A stretch of DNA of 64,000 nucleotides from Vibrio caribbeanicus ATCC BAA-2122 (GCF_000165125.1 NZ_AEIU01000069.1:1-64000); one strand, 5' to 3'. Positions 27,919 to 41,353 are shown, counted from the first letter of the stretch. Numbers and translations are program-made. Notes: generated from the sequence alone by a model not told the origin.

Positions 27919-27930
27919 ATATTAATCGAT

Positions 27931-28365
27931 ATGATGCATCGTTATTTTATTTTTTTAATCTTGTTGCTTATAGCCGGTAAGAGTATTGCTGCTTTGGCTA
28001 TTGTTCCTGAAAATATGGACATTCAGTTTCCAGGAGATTATATTTCAGGCTCCACTCAAATTGCCATCTCTAAACCCCAAAACAATCAACTTTTTGTTGC
28101 ACGCTTTTTTGTCAGGGGAGAACCCGGAAAACGTATTATTATTACTGCGCCCAAAAATCAGTATATTTTCCACGAGAAGCTCAATCGAAAAATAAAAATC
28201 CAACGATTTTTTTATGGCTGCGGATTTTCTAAACGTGGCGTTGCCAAGATAAAGAATAATGGTGAAAGCCGATTATTATGCGTTGGAGCCAAAGCAAAAG
28301 TCGGCGCAAAAGTACCTTCTGGTGTTTATTCAGGTTCTCTTTCATTTGAGGTCAATTATAAATGA
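27931..28365 (+). CDS. second DUF4402-like pilus subunit
   Basis: 144 residues with a hydrophobic signal peptide (YFIFLILLLIAGKSIAAL) and a compact beta domain resembling the first subunit (VPENMDIQFPGDYISGS; carboxy-terminal SGVYSGSLSFEVNYK). It differs in having two Cys (YGCGF and LLCVG) and a basic character, so it may be a minor, tip or base subunit. ATG-ATG at 27931/27934; no clear ribosome binding site. Its stop overlaps the chaperone start (ATGA). Confidence 0.7.
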   Translation: MMHRYFIFLILLLIAGKSIAALAIVPENMDIQFPGDYISGSTQIAISKPQNNQLFVARFFVRGEPGKRIIITAPKNQYIFHEKLNRKIKIQRFFYGCGFSKRGVAKIKNNGESRLLCVGAKAKVGAKVPSGVYSGSLSFEVNYK

Positions 28366-29057
28366 AGTATTTTGTGATGTTTTTTGTACTTGTGTTTATG
28401 TCGTCACCGACATTGGCACAATTGTTAATCGCCCCCACTCGTGTCATTGTGGATGCCGATAGCCCCATAACGGAAAAGTTTATCGTAGAAAATACATCAG
28501 ACAAACCAATACGGGTTGAAATTAAGCCTATTTATCGACCACTAAAATCGAATCACTCTAGAAGGCTAGATGAGGGTATTGAATCTACGGAAGATCTTTC
28601 TGAGTTTTTGCAAGTCTCTCCTCCAGTAATACGAGAGTTAAAGCCAAACCAACGCCGTGTCGTTCGGTTAAGGACACTACGACTTCCTGCGAATAAGCCA
28701 GATGGTGAGTACAGAGCTTACCTCTGGTTCGCACCAACGGTGTTAAGTGCGTCAGAGGAACAGGGAATAGAACCAGCAACAGGTTCGGCCTTTGAGCTCG
28801 ACTTTATTATCAATAGCTATATCCCTATTTATGCTCAGAGAGGTGATACCGTTGAGAATATCGATATCCAATGTCGTAATGGTGAATTGAAATTACTGAA
28901 TCATAGTGCTTATCAATTTAGCGCGATGCTAACCGCCAATGACCATGAAGAAAAACTGGTGATCTTACGCCAAACAGAGATGGATAAATCGTTTGCTAAG
29001 GAGACGAAAATAAAGGTGAATCAAGGTGAGCGCTTGATTCATGAGTGCATTTTGTAG
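28362..29057 (+). CDS. periplasmic pilus chaperone (PapD-like fold)
   Basis: 231-residue exported protein with a signal peptide ending near SSPTLAQ. It shows the immunoglobulin-like chaperone pattern: LLIAPTRVIVDADSP at the start, FIVENTSDKPIRVEIKP, then RRVVRLRTLRLPANKPDGEYRAYLWFAP before the G1-like strand region. It should bind DUF4402 subunits in the periplasm and deliver them to the usher. It sits in a tightly overlapping operon. Confidence 0.82.
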   Translation: MKYFVMFFVLVFMSSPTLAQLLIAPTRVIVDADSPITEKFIVENTSDKPIRVEIKPIYRPLKSNHSRRLDEGIESTEDLSEFLQVSPPVIRELKPNQRRVVRLRTLRLPANKPDGEYRAYLWFAPTVLSASEEQGIEPATGSAFELDFIINSYIPIYAQRGDTVENIDIQCRNGELKLLNHSAYQFSAMLTANDHEEKLVILRQTEMDKSFAKETKIKVNQGERLIHECIL

Positions 29058-29097
29058 CGGTCAGCACTGCATTTGGTACAATATTATCCTATTGAAA

Positions 29098-31518
29098 ATG
29101 CGAAAGGGTAGTTGGCGATTTTGGCTCTTATTTCTATTTATTGTTAGTCATTTATCGTCTGCCAGTGCCCAAGATTTATACCCTTCGAATATTGAGGTTC
29201 GATTAGGGCAAGTAGGGGAGAGTTTCTACAGCGTTGTGATGGATGATTATGAAAATCCTTACCTGCCTGTAGAGAGTTTTCTAACCTACGTTTTGGAGCT
29301 ATCTGGGGAATGCGAAGAGGAGATATGCTTTTTCTATCTTCCCCGAGACTCTGCGAGAGAAACGCCTCCGTTTATTATTAATCTCGACCAGAAACAATGC
29401 CAAAGAGATGAAAGTCAACCAAGAAACATTGAGGTGGTCAACCATAATGGAGCTTGGTTTATTCATTGGAAACATTTATCACAATGTTTGCCCATAGATG
29501 CGAAATGGTTCCTAGATTCCTATCAACTTTTGGTGGATCAAGATTACAGATCAAAATCTGAATTAGAAGAAGAAATACAAAAATTAAAGCGTAACTCACG
29601 TGAGAAAGCGCTTCAATTTGAGACACTTAATCGACAAAAACCGGTCGAGCCCTTGGAACAATTGGGCTTAGCAACTCGGTTAACCACGACCATAGATTGG
29701 ACAAAAACAGCGGGCGAAAGCCTTTATTTTCTTTCTGATTCGATCATTGTTAGTGAGCAGTCACATACACAGGTTTCCCTAGACTCTCGGGAAAATAATC
29801 CTATCCAGTATTACCATTTTCTATACGATTTAAACCCAAAGGGTGCTCGCTTCGAAGTGGGTCATGTGTTGTTTGATGGCAATGTTTTTAGAAAGCCTCA
29901 AAGTGTTGAAAACGGCTTGTTATACAGCAATCGCCCCGATGTTACTCAGTACGGCCAATATCAGCTCGAAAAGTTGACTGAGCCGAATATTAGTATTGAC
30001 GTGTTGGTAAATGGCATTTATCAAAATACCTATCAGTCAGATCAATTCGGGCGATTTCGCGTTGAAGAAGAAAATATCGGTCCAGGAGATACCATTAGTT
30101 TTCGCTACTACTTGTCAGAGGGTGTTTGGCAGCAAGAAGATATTACGGTGGCAGGTCTTGATGGTATGTTCATCTCGGAGGGAAATTGGGGCGTTGACTT
30201 GATGGGAGAATTTGCGTCTTCTGAGGCTGGTTCAGTTATCGCTGAGTATGGGGTGAGAGACGATTGGACTTTGGGTGCAAGTACAATAAAGTCGGGCAAG
30301 GAATATCTCCTTGGGTTTCAGACACGATATTTACCAACCCACTGGCTTGCAACAGAAATTGGATGGCTTCCTGAACTTAATTACGTGCCCGTAGAAGTGG
30401 AGTTGTTATTTTCTCAATCTCAGTCACTTTCCCTTGAGCTTTATAAGCACGATAAACTAGAGCGTGATGAACCCAACTATCATTTACTTACTTATCGTAA
30501 TTCCAATAACTATGTAAATACTCGAAGTCAGATAAGAGCAGATGATGATTCCTACCAATTTGAATCTAAGATAGGGGGCAAGCTTTCTCCCTTACATTTT
30601 TGGAACTATAAATTGGACGCCACCTATCTAACAGAATCCGACAGTTATAATTTTTATCATGGTATTGAGATCGCAAAAAGTGGCTTTTCGGATACCAGTT
30701 GGAATCTCATGACAAATTTTGAAAAGGATGGGACCCTAGATAGTATCTTATTCGGGATACGAAACAAATGCTCTGATTGCTGGTTCAATCAAAACGGGTA
30801 TGTTGAACAGATAAGCTCGAATGCCTCAATAAGCTATCGAAATAAGAAATTCAAGGTTGCAGCGTCAATGGAAGTTGAGGTCAATCAGTATACCAAGGTT
30901 AAAGTATTCATTGAGCAAGATGAAGTTGGAGTCGCTTTTACAGGAGAGTTTGGTGCACGAAGTTTCGTGGGCGAAGAGGGTGCTGATTTTATGCAGTGGG
31001 GGCAATACAGTTATGCTAAAGTCATTGGTCAGGTTAAAGACCAGCAAGGAAACTCACTCGCCAATGTTGGCCTCAGAATTTTAGAGCAACGCGTATCCAG
31101 TGGTGAAAATGGTGAGTTTGTTTTTGAGAAAGTACCTGCTAGAAAACGCCTTCCGCTATACATTGAAGAGGAGACATTAAACTTAAACCTTGTACCTAAA
31201 CAAAATCCTATATTGCTCAACACTCGACGAGCGGGCGTCACTCATGCCAATCTTGTTTTGGTCGCCTCTTTTGGTATTGATGGTTTGATCAAAGGTAATC
31301 TCGCCGATAACAGCTATATCCATTTTAAACACATTGAGAAAAATCTTGAATATTCAAGTTATGTTGAACCAGATGGTTTTTACATGGTTGAGGGTCTTGT
31401 GGCGGGTGATTACAAAATTGTTCTTGAGAGTGGCTCTACTAGAAGAGTCTTGGAACGTCACTTAGACAGTGATTTTTGGCTTAGCGGCTTAGATTTTCAT
31501 GTGGATGAATTTCACTAG
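29098..31518 (+). CDS. outer-membrane usher-like protein
   Basis: 806-residue exported beta-rich protein, the putative outer-membrane pore and assembly platform of the pilus. The signal peptide is RFWLLFLFIVSHLSSASA. A repeating beta-strand pattern runs through the middle (usher-type DVLVNGIYQNTYQSDQFGRF near residue 305 and GVRDDWTLGASTI near 385). A carboxypeptidase-regulatory-like domain (GQVKDQQGNSLANVGLRILE, about 645 on) lies near the carboxy end. The start is uncertain: 29098 gives a clean signal peptide, while 29041 has a GGTGAG site. It diverges from classical PapC/FimD ushers. Confidence 0.78.
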   Translation: MRKGSWRFWLLFLFIVSHLSSASAQDLYPSNIEVRLGQVGESFYSVVMDDYENPYLPVESFLTYVLELSGECEEEICFFYLPRDSARETPPFIINLDQKQCQRDESQPRNIEVVNHNGAWFIHWKHLSQCLPIDAKWFLDSYQLLVDQDYRSKSELEEEIQKLKRNSREKALQFETLNRQKPVEPLEQLGLATRLTTTIDWTKTAGESLYFLSDSIIVSEQSHTQVSLDSRENNPIQYYHFLYDLNPKGARFEVGHVLFDGNVFRKPQSVENGLLYSNRPDVTQYGQYQLEKLTEPNISIDVLVNGIYQNTYQSDQFGRFRVEEENIGPGDTISFRYYLSEGVWQQEDITVAGLDGMFISEGNWGVDLMGEFASSEAGSVIAEYGVRDDWTLGASTIKSGKEYLLGFQTRYLPTHWLATEIGWLPELNYVPVEVELLFSQSQSLSLELYKHDKLERDEPNYHLLTYRNSNNYVNTRSQIRADDDSYQFESKIGGKLSPLHFWNYKLDATYLTESDSYNFYHGIEIAKSGFSDTSWNLMTNFEKDGTLDSILFGIRNKCSDCWFNQNGYVEQISSNASISYRNKKFKVAASMEVEVNQYTKVKVFIEQDEVGVAFTGEFGARSFVGEEGADFMQWGQYSYAKVIGQVKDQQGNSLANVGLRILEQRVSSGENGEFVFEKVPARKRLPLYIEEETLNLNLVPKQNPILLNTRRAGVTHANLVLVASFGIDGLIKGNLADNSYIHFKHIEKNLEYSSYVEPDGFYMVEGLVAGDYKIVLESGSTRRVLERHLDSDFWLSGLDFHVDEFH

Positions 31519-31539
31519 GGTCAATAGACCCTAGTGAAA
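31510..31539. terminator. perfect hairpin at the usher stop codon
   Basis: TTTCACTAGGGTC-AATA-GACCCTAGTGAAA, a 13-bp stem with a 4-base loop, begins within the last codons of the usher gene and spans its stop. There is no T tract on either strand. It may be a 3'-end stabiliser or terminator between the convergent usher and aminopeptidase genes. Confidence 0.65.
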
Positions 31540-31571
31540 GAGAGCTCTATGTTTTGAGCCCTCAATCTTAA

Positions 31572-33365
31572 TTAGTTGCTTTCGAGAAAATTATAGTGGC
31601 GATTTTCCGAACAGGTACCAGTGCTGGTGCAGACTTGGTATTCTGCATTGACAGTTCCATCATGCTCTAGAACATCGACGTATTCCGTGTAATCGGTTGC
31701 ACCAACATTAACCCCATCACGCTTAACAATAAAATAGTCTCCTGATTCCGTAAGGTCATATTGCCAAGTAAGGGAAATACTTGCTTCTCCGTCTTCTCCC
31801 TTTTCTCCACTGGCCAAGTCTAAAGGAAATCCGGCCTCTGAGGACTCTTCAAATGTGGCAATGATGGAGACATTATCAAAATTGCGATATCCACGAATCA
31901 TAATGTTGAATTGACCCGCCGGCTTATCAAAGACACATTCTTCACGGCTACCATTTTGGAATGGGCGGCAATCAAAACTGTCGACGTTAACATCTTTTTC
32001 GTAGGAAACGTACAGATCGGCGTCTCCAGAGGGCAGGCCATCAATCTTAAAGGTCACTTTACCTGGCGAGGTTGAATTGAAGACGAAGAATTGCTCATCA
32101 CCATAACCTGCTGTAAGGCCCTCAACTGGGACATTGTTCTCCAGTTCAATGACTCCTGCGTCTGGTTCATCCATGCTCGTTTCAACCAAGTAGGCAATAG
32201 CAAGCTTTGCAAATTTTGTCGCGTGAGACGCGGTTGGGTCTGAGTTTTCTAGCGTATCGTCTGAAGTGTGAATATGGCTGTTATAGTCGGAGAACATGCT
32301 CTCAAACGGCATGGCTGCAGGGTAGCCCTGATTGTGCCAAGAGGCATGGTCTGAACAAGCGTAGCCGCATCGGTCAGAACTATAGGTTATTTCACTGGTG
32401 TAGGTATCAATCAGTTCCTTCAAAAACTCAGTTAGGTTGCTGTCGGTATAATCCTCCATAAAGGTAATATCGTGTGCTGAACCATTGTAGTTGGTCATAT
32501 CAAGTTGCAAAACAGAGATCACATTGGCCTGTTCTTCCTTTAGGGTTTCTGCGATATCTTGGGAACCACGCAGTCCAACTTCCTCTGCTGCGTAACCGTA
32601 GAACTTGATGGTACGATCCGGTTGTTGACCAGTAGACAACATTAACCTGAGGGCTTCTGTCACCGTAGCAATTCCTGATGCATCATCGTCAGCTCCCGGT
32701 GAAATCGTACCTTCTGTCGTCCATGATCCCACGGTTGAGTCTAGGTGTCCGCCTACAACAACAATTTCGTCTGGATATTTTGCACCGAGTAGCGTCACTT
32801 CGACAGACTTTTGAGGATACTCTTCGTGAGTAATTTGTCTCGCTGATGCGTAGGAAACACCCTCGATTTTTTCCTGCCAGTAGGAGAGTAGCCAATCAGA
32901 TGCAGCAATACCCGTGGAAGTTGTGTAGAAACGGTTGGTAAAGCCCATTAAACTCTCAATCGTGCTAACAATATTCTGAGGCTCCACCTGAGAAATCAAT
33001 GGATTGACAGTATCTTGATGGCTAATAACTGGCTTCTCAAATGTGCTGATGACTTTCGACATTGATGATGCCTTTAATGCAGCAGATTTACTTTCATGCA
33101 CCATGTAACCGCCACATCGATTTTTAGCTTGATGCATGTGACTTGAGAGGGCCGCTAATTGTTTAGGATTAATCTTTGCAACGACAGCATTTTTGTTGCT
33201 GATACCGGGAAAGACGGTTGCGCCGTGTTGCGCGATCAGATGTGATGCATCAGCGTCTGTTGTAATCCAAACATCGTCTTTCGTTGAAGTCGGGATCCCA
33301 AGTGATGCGTAAGCCGAGGTTGTACCAAGCAGAGCTAAAGCCAATAGGGTTTTTTTCATAACCAT
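31572..33365 (-). CDS. secreted M28 aminopeptidase with PPC and C-terminal module
   Basis: Secreted zinc aminopeptidase of 597 residues, like Vibrio leucine aminopeptidase. A signal peptide and propeptide are followed by the M28 domain with all metal-ligand motifs: GGHLDST (about 206), GADDDASG, AAEEVGLRGS, LQLDMTNY and CSDHASWH. A PPC domain follows (about 390-505). The last 75 residues form a module shared with the neighbouring M4 protease (YFIVKRDGVNVGATDY, EYQVCTSTGTCSENRHYNF). ATG at 33365 has AAGGA six bases upstream; an ATG at 33371 is too close to it. It is probably exported by type II secretion and supplies free amino acids. Confidence 0.93.
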   Translation of the reverse strand: MVMKKTLLALALLGTTSAYASLGIPTSTKDDVWITTDADASHLIAQHGATVFPGISNKNAVVAKINPKQLAALSSHMHQAKNRCGGYMVHESKSAALKASSMSKVISTFEKPVISHQDTVNPLISQVEPQNIVSTIESLMGFTNRFYTTSTGIAASDWLLSYWQEKIEGVSYASARQITHEEYPQKSVEVTLLGAKYPDEIVVVGGHLDSTVGSWTTEGTISPGADDDASGIATVTEALRLMLSTGQQPDRTIKFYGYAAEEVGLRGSQDIAETLKEEQANVISVLQLDMTNYNGSAHDITFMEDYTDSNLTEFLKELIDTYTSEITYSSDRCGYACSDHASWHNQGYPAAMPFESMFSDYNSHIHTSDDTLENSDPTASHATKFAKLAIAYLVETSMDEPDAGVIELENNVPVEGLTAGYGDEQFFVFNSTSPGKVTFKIDGLPSGDADLYVSYEKDVNVDSFDCRPFQNGSREECVFDKPAGQFNIMIRGYRNFDNVSIIATFEESSEAGFPLDLASGEKGEDGEASISLTWQYDLTESGDYFIVKRDGVNVGATDYTEYVDVLEHDGTVNAEYQVCTSTGTCSENRHYNFLESN

Positions 33366-33407
33366 GGACATTCCTTATCAGGATTTATAGTTTTGTTTTG
33401 TAGAAGA

Positions 33408-33427
33408 AGGGCTCCTCGCGGAGCCCT
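33408..33427 (-). terminator. hairpin between the two protease genes
   Basis: AGGGCTCC-TCGC-GGAGCCCT, an 8-bp GC-rich stem, lies about 20 bases after the M4 protease stop on the minus strand. It is followed by TTCTTCTAC, so termination may be partial. Confidence 0.7.
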
Positions 33428-33447
33428 GAGTTAAGGTTTAGAGTGGA

Positions 33448-36954
<3,507 letters not shown>

Positions 36955-38208
36955 ATGAATAACAAGCAGCGTTCTTTGTTGGCAATGTCAGTTTTCTTTG
37001 CGTGCGGCGCGCAATCTGCAGGGTTTCAAGTGGCAGAGCATTCAGCATCGGGCCTTGGCCGCGCATTTGCTGGGGAAGGGGTTGTTGCCGACAACGCCAG
37101 TGTGTTAGCACGCAATCCAGCGGCGATGACCTTATTCGATAAAGCGGCGTTCTCTGGTGCGCTGTCATTTGTTGATCCTGAAGTGGATGTTTATGATGTT
37201 CAGAATAAAGAGCAATCCAGCGATATCGCTCCTACGCAAATTGTCCCAGCAGCTTACTATATACGCCCGATTGACGAAAAGTGGGCATGGGGCGTGGGGC
37301 TGTTTTCTAATTATGGCGTGGCGACCGATTATCCCACCGATATTTCAGCTGGCGATATGGCCGGTCACACTTCGCTAAAGTCAGTTAACCTCAATCCGAA
37401 TATTGCGTATCGTTTAAATGAGCAATGGAGTTTTGGACTGGGTCTAAACCTTGTTTATGCTGAAGCCGAATTAACCCGCCATTTGGGTGAATTAAGCTAT
37501 TTTAACGGCAAAGTTCCCTCTGATAAGGCCATTGATATGACCGGCGATACCTTCGGTTATGGCTGGAATGCGGCGCTAATGTTTGAGCTTAATGAAAACT
37601 ACCGCGTATCGCTGGCGTACCGCTCTGCAGTTGACCTGGATTTTGATGATGGCACCTTCCGTGATTACACAGGTAAGTACATTCAAAATGGTCAGCCGTC
37701 GGTTACGGGGAAATTAGCGGTTAAGTTGCCAGCAATCTTCGAACTGAGCGGTTTTTATCAACTCACTCCTGATTGGGCAGTGCATTATAGCTGGCAGCGT
37801 ACCGACTGGAGCTCATTTACTGAGCTAAAGGCCACCAGTAATGACTGCAAAGATGGCGTTTGTTTTGAAAAGCCTGAGCACTATAAAGATAACGACCGCC
37901 TTTCAATTGGTGCAACGTATTCGTTCAATTCCGATTGGACGTTTAGAGCGGGTTACGCCTTTGATGAGCAAGCTGGTAAACCGACTTTAAGTATCCCTGA
38001 TAGCGATCGTCACTGGTACAGTGCGGGCGTGACTTACCAGTGGACCGATAACCTCTCTATTGATGCAGGTTTTGCGTTGGTGATGAGTGAGAAAGGCAAC
38101 TTCACAGAAAAAGGCTCTGGAGCCGCTGCGGCATTGGGAGAGCGCCGTTTTGAATCTACCGGTAAAGCGTATATCTCCGCGCTTCAGCTTAACTACCAAT
38201 TTAACTAA
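36955..38208 (+). CDS. fadL: FadL-family outer-membrane fatty acid porin
   Basis: OmpP1/FadL/TodX beta-barrel of 417 residues that imports long-chain fatty acids. The signal peptide ends QSAG. The mature start GFQVAEHSASGLGRAFAGEG and the DNASVLARNPAAMT block are the family's plug signature. The protein ends in an aromatic-rich strand with final Asn after QLNYQF. It has a very strong ribosome binding site (AGGAGGGG). volA follows after ten bases, so fatty acids released by VolA can be taken up by this porin, as described for V. cholerae. Confidence 0.93.
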   Translation: MNNKQRSLLAMSVFFACGAQSAGFQVAEHSASGLGRAFAGEGVVADNASVLARNPAAMTLFDKAAFSGALSFVDPEVDVYDVQNKEQSSDIAPTQIVPAAYYIRPIDEKWAWGVGLFSNYGVATDYPTDISAGDMAGHTSLKSVNLNPNIAYRLNEQWSFGLGLNLVYAEAELTRHLGELSYFNGKVPSDKAIDMTGDTFGYGWNAALMFELNENYRVSLAYRSAVDLDFDDGTFRDYTGKYIQNGQPSVTGKLAVKLPAIFELSGFYQLTPDWAVHYSWQRTDWSSFTELKATSNDCKDGVCFEKPEHYKDNDRLSIGATYSFNSDWTFRAGYAFDEQAGKPTLSIPDSDRHWYSAGVTYQWTDNLSIDAGFALVMSEKGNFTEKGSGAAAALGERRFESTGKAYISALQLNYQFN

Positions 38209-38218
38209 GGATAGTATC

Positions 38219-40342
38219 ATGAAAACTAAGCACGTATTTAACCTAACTTTGCTGTGCTCAGCTTTAGTGCTTTCAGGCTGTGGCGGTGGTGGCAGCGGTG
38301 ATAATAAGACCAGTTCAGGGACAAAGCTCGAGCCTTATTTAGAAACTTCAATGGCGAGAGCGACTACGCAAACCTTCATTCTCGAGGGTGAAAATAAGCA
38401 TGTGCCATTTAATAACAACTTTTTTTATGACACTGATACCCAGTCTTTGAAGTTCCCCAGCGATGGCAATGATGATATTTCAAACCCCAGAGCGGCGCTA
38501 AGCTATGCGGGCGGGTTTTCCACCACTATGCCGATTTATATCGAGTTTTCTGGGGTTGGCTTTGGTGATAGTGCTAAGTCTACACTTTTGGGAGAGATCT
38601 CTCCGGATGCTGCAAAGTTAGTGAAGACAGAGGAAGATGGCACTTTTAAACTACTTGAATCAGGACGTGACTTTTTCGTCGCGACTCAAGGAAATAGGGT
38701 GAGTATTATTCCTTTGAAACCTCTAGACGATAGTTCTAACTATCTGGTTGTCGTTACGGATGAACTTAGAGATAAGAATAATCAACCTGTAGGTGTTTCT
38801 AGGAGTTACGCTCGCCTTAAATCGAATAAGAGAAGTTACAAAGGCGGTGCACTAGAAATTGCGCAAAATGCCATCAAACGCCAAGAGCAACTGGCTGACC
38901 ACAGTGGTATTGATACCACAAAAATCGTTTACTCAGCGTTGTTTACAACGGCACCGGTGGGTAAAGTACTGACCAATACTGCAAGTCTGTTGGCTAAAAA
39001 CTCAACAAAATTAGCTTCAGTATGGAATGGGAGTAGTAATCCAAAGAATGTTGATTTAGAAAATGCCTATACGTTTCATTCGATTAAGAACAAGACATCA
39101 TATTATACTGGCAAAGTAAAGCTTCCTTACTTTTTAGAAACAGATCCTGCGAGCTATGACTCGGTGCCTTTTGAGCCTACTGTAGCCCAAGGTAAGGCGG
39201 TAACCCATTATCCGAAAATCAAGTCACTGCAAGACGTTCCTTTTGTTCTGTATAGTCCTGCGAATCCCACTGGGATCGTGATTTATCAGCACGGTATTAC
39301 CACGTTTAAAGAAACGGTGGAGTCTATTGCACCAAAACTGGTAGCTAAGAAGTTAGCTGTGATTGCTATTGATCACCCGCTGCATGGTAAGCGCAGAATT
39401 AGTGACGAGATTGTGGCCGATAAAAAAAACGCTGATGTTTATCTCAATCTTGGAGCGCTTCCCGTTGCACGCGATAATATGCGTCAAAGTGTATTAGATA
39501 TCATTGGTTTAAGAATTGCGCTAAGAGATCTAGAGCTAGAGCGAGATGATCATGAACTCAGGACGTTACTTGAGAATGCAAAGGATAATGTTAAATTCCT
39601 TGGTCATTCAATGGGAGGTATTGTTGGTATACCTGCGGTATCGATTGCACAAAACCTCTCATCTGACCCAAACAATAACATTAACCTTGGGTTTACATCA
39701 GCCGTTTACAGCAGTGCAGGTGGGCATATCGCTGAGCTGTTATTTGCTTCAGGATCTTTCGGGCCTGATATAAAACATAAACTGCTTATGAAAGCTAGTC
39801 CAGATTATCAAAGTCTGGCGAACAGCCATTGTAGTGTTAAAGATGCGAGCTGTTTTATAGACCTCGAAAAGAATTACTCAGAAGTAATAGCGGCGATGGA
39901 GAAGGGGTTAGTGCCTTTTAAAGTCGCAGCGCAGACGCTGGTGGATGTGGTTGATCCGTATTCTTTTTTAGGATCTTCATACAATAAAGGGGCTCTAAGT
40001 GTACCTACTATGCTGGTACAAATTAATGGAGACAAGGTCGTCCCCAATGGTGTTGTTGAGGGCGTTGGTATGTCCTACGGCACTAATGGTTTGTTTAGTC
40101 TATTGAACTTAGAAGCTCCAAGTAAGGATAAAAATAGAGTTTTTGCCAAATTCACAAGCAGTAATACTTTCCACTCAAGTCTATTGTTTCCTCTTTTGGA
40201 TGAAGACGGCAAACCTATACCAAAACCGATTGGTGTTGGTTTCATTGGTGATTTAGAAATGGAACAAATTCAGACCTTGGTCGTTGACTTTTTGAAACAT
40301 AACAAAATGGGCATCGATAAAGTAGGTTTTCTAACCAATTAA
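38219..40342 (+). CDS. volA: VolA, surface-exposed lysophospholipase lipoprotein
   Basis: Outer-membrane lipoprotein of 707 residues. The signal peptide ends in the lipobox LVLSGC, followed by a glycine run (GGGG) as in known VolA. The lipase domain has the nucleophile elbow GHSMG (LGHSMGGIVG, about residue 465), an oxyanion stretch YQHGITTFKET and a carboxy-terminal FHSSLLFPLL His region. VolA cleaves lysophosphatidylcholine at the cell surface to release fatty acids. TAAGGA, overlapping the fadL stop, is its ribosome binding site. The fadL-volA order matches V. cholerae. Confidence 0.94.
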   Translation: MKTKHVFNLTLLCSALVLSGCGGGGSGDNKTSSGTKLEPYLETSMARATTQTFILEGENKHVPFNNNFFYDTDTQSLKFPSDGNDDISNPRAALSYAGGFSTTMPIYIEFSGVGFGDSAKSTLLGEISPDAAKLVKTEEDGTFKLLESGRDFFVATQGNRVSIIPLKPLDDSSNYLVVVTDELRDKNNQPVGVSRSYARLKSNKRSYKGGALEIAQNAIKRQEQLADHSGIDTTKIVYSALFTTAPVGKVLTNTASLLAKNSTKLASVWNGSSNPKNVDLENAYTFHSIKNKTSYYTGKVKLPYFLETDPASYDSVPFEPTVAQGKAVTHYPKIKSLQDVPFVLYSPANPTGIVIYQHGITTFKETVESIAPKLVAKKLAVIAIDHPLHGKRRISDEIVADKKNADVYLNLGALPVARDNMRQSVLDIIGLRIALRDLELERDDHELRTLLENAKDNVKFLGHSMGGIVGIPAVSIAQNLSSDPNNNINLGFTSAVYSSAGGHIAELLFASGSFGPDIKHKLLMKASPDYQSLANSHCSVKDASCFIDLEKNYSEVIAAMEKGLVPFKVAAQTLVDVVDPYSFLGSSYNKGALSVPTMLVQINGDKVVPNGVVEGVGMSYGTNGLFSLLNLEAPSKDKNRVFAKFTSSNTFHSSLLFPLLDEDGKPIPKPIGVGFIGDLEMEQIQTLVVDFLKHNKMGIDKVGFLTN

Positions 40343-40368
40343 TAGTCTGAGTTAAATCTTCCTATCCC

Positions 40369-40396
40369 ATACCGGCCACTGCGCCGGTATTTTTTT
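40369..40396 (+). terminator. rho-independent terminator
   Basis: ATACCGGC / GCCGGTAT stem with a 6-base loop and a run of T residues, closing the fadL-volA operon. Confidence 0.9.
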
Positions 40397-40618
40397 ATTT
40401 TTTTATTCATTTTCACCTTGTTGCATACTAAGCTTAGTTGTAGAACAATCAGTTACTCAGTTATTTGCTATGCAGTGGCTCGCACCCTGTCATTGAAATG
40501 TCGCTTGATTGCCATAAGGATGTCGTGACAAACAGACACACTATCAGTGTCAGCGTGGGCCAGAAACGGTTTTTAAATCAATTAACCCATGAATTTAGCC
40601 CAAATAAAGGATAAGTGA

Positions 40619-41353
40619 ATGTTTAACAACAAAATCTGTTTGGTTACGGGTGCTGCTCAAGGCATCGGAAAAGCCATTACCCTCCGACTGGCCGAGCAAG
40701 GCGCCGAAAAAATTTACGCACTCGATATGAACCACGAAATGCTCAGTAGCGCCTACGCCGATCATGCCAATATTGAGCCGGTGACGGTGAATATTTGTGA
40801 CCGCGGCGCGGTGCGTGATTTGGTAGAATCTATTGCTGAGCAAGACGGTCGCATCGATGTTTTGGTTAATAATGCGGGCGTGACTCGTGATGCTTTGATT
40901 GACAAGATGACAGAGCAAGAGTGGGACTTTGTTATCGATGTTAACCTCAAGGGCGTTTTTAATCTCACCCAATTGATTGCGCCTATGATGATGGAGAACA
41001 ACTACGGCTCGATTGTGACCATGTCCTCTGTGGTCGGTACTGACGGCAATATTGGTCAAAGTAACTATGCAGCCACCAAAGGCGGGGTAATTGCTATGAC
41101 CAAAGGTTGGGCCAAAGAGTTTGCCAGAAAAGGGGCAAACGTGCGCGCAAACTGCGTTGCCCCTGGCTTTATCGAGACACCAATGACGGTTGATTTACCA
41201 GAAAAAGTGCTTGATGGCATCAAACAGAAAACGCCGCTTGGCCGAATGGGTACCACAGAAGACATTACCAATGGGGTCGAGTTTTTAGCCAGTGACAAAG
41301 CGAGCTTTATTACCGGTCAAGTGCTAAAAATTGATGGCGGTTTGGTGTTGTAA
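40619..41353 (+). CDS. FabG-type short-chain dehydrogenase/reductase
   Basis: NAD(P)-dependent SDR of 244 residues, annotated usually as 3-oxoacyl-ACP reductase or acetoacetyl-CoA reductase. It has the cofactor motif TGAAQGIG, NNAG (about 82), the Ser of MSSVVG, the catalytic YAATKGG and the carboxy-terminal GQVLKIDGGLVL. AAAGGA precedes the ATG. It is not beside other fatty-acid synthesis genes, so it is probably an accessory FabG4-like or PhaB-like enzyme. The exact substrate is unclear. Confidence 0.88.
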   Translation: MFNNKICLVTGAAQGIGKAITLRLAEQGAEKIYALDMNHEMLSSAYADHANIEPVTVNICDRGAVRDLVESIAEQDGRIDVLVNNAGVTRDALIDKMTEQEWDFVIDVNLKGVFNLTQLIAPMMMENNYGSIVTMSSVVGTDGNIGQSNYAATKGGVIAMTKGWAKEFARKGANVRANCVAPGFIETPMTVDLPEKVLDGIKQKTPLGRMGTTEDITNGVEFLASDKASFITGQVLKIDGGLVL

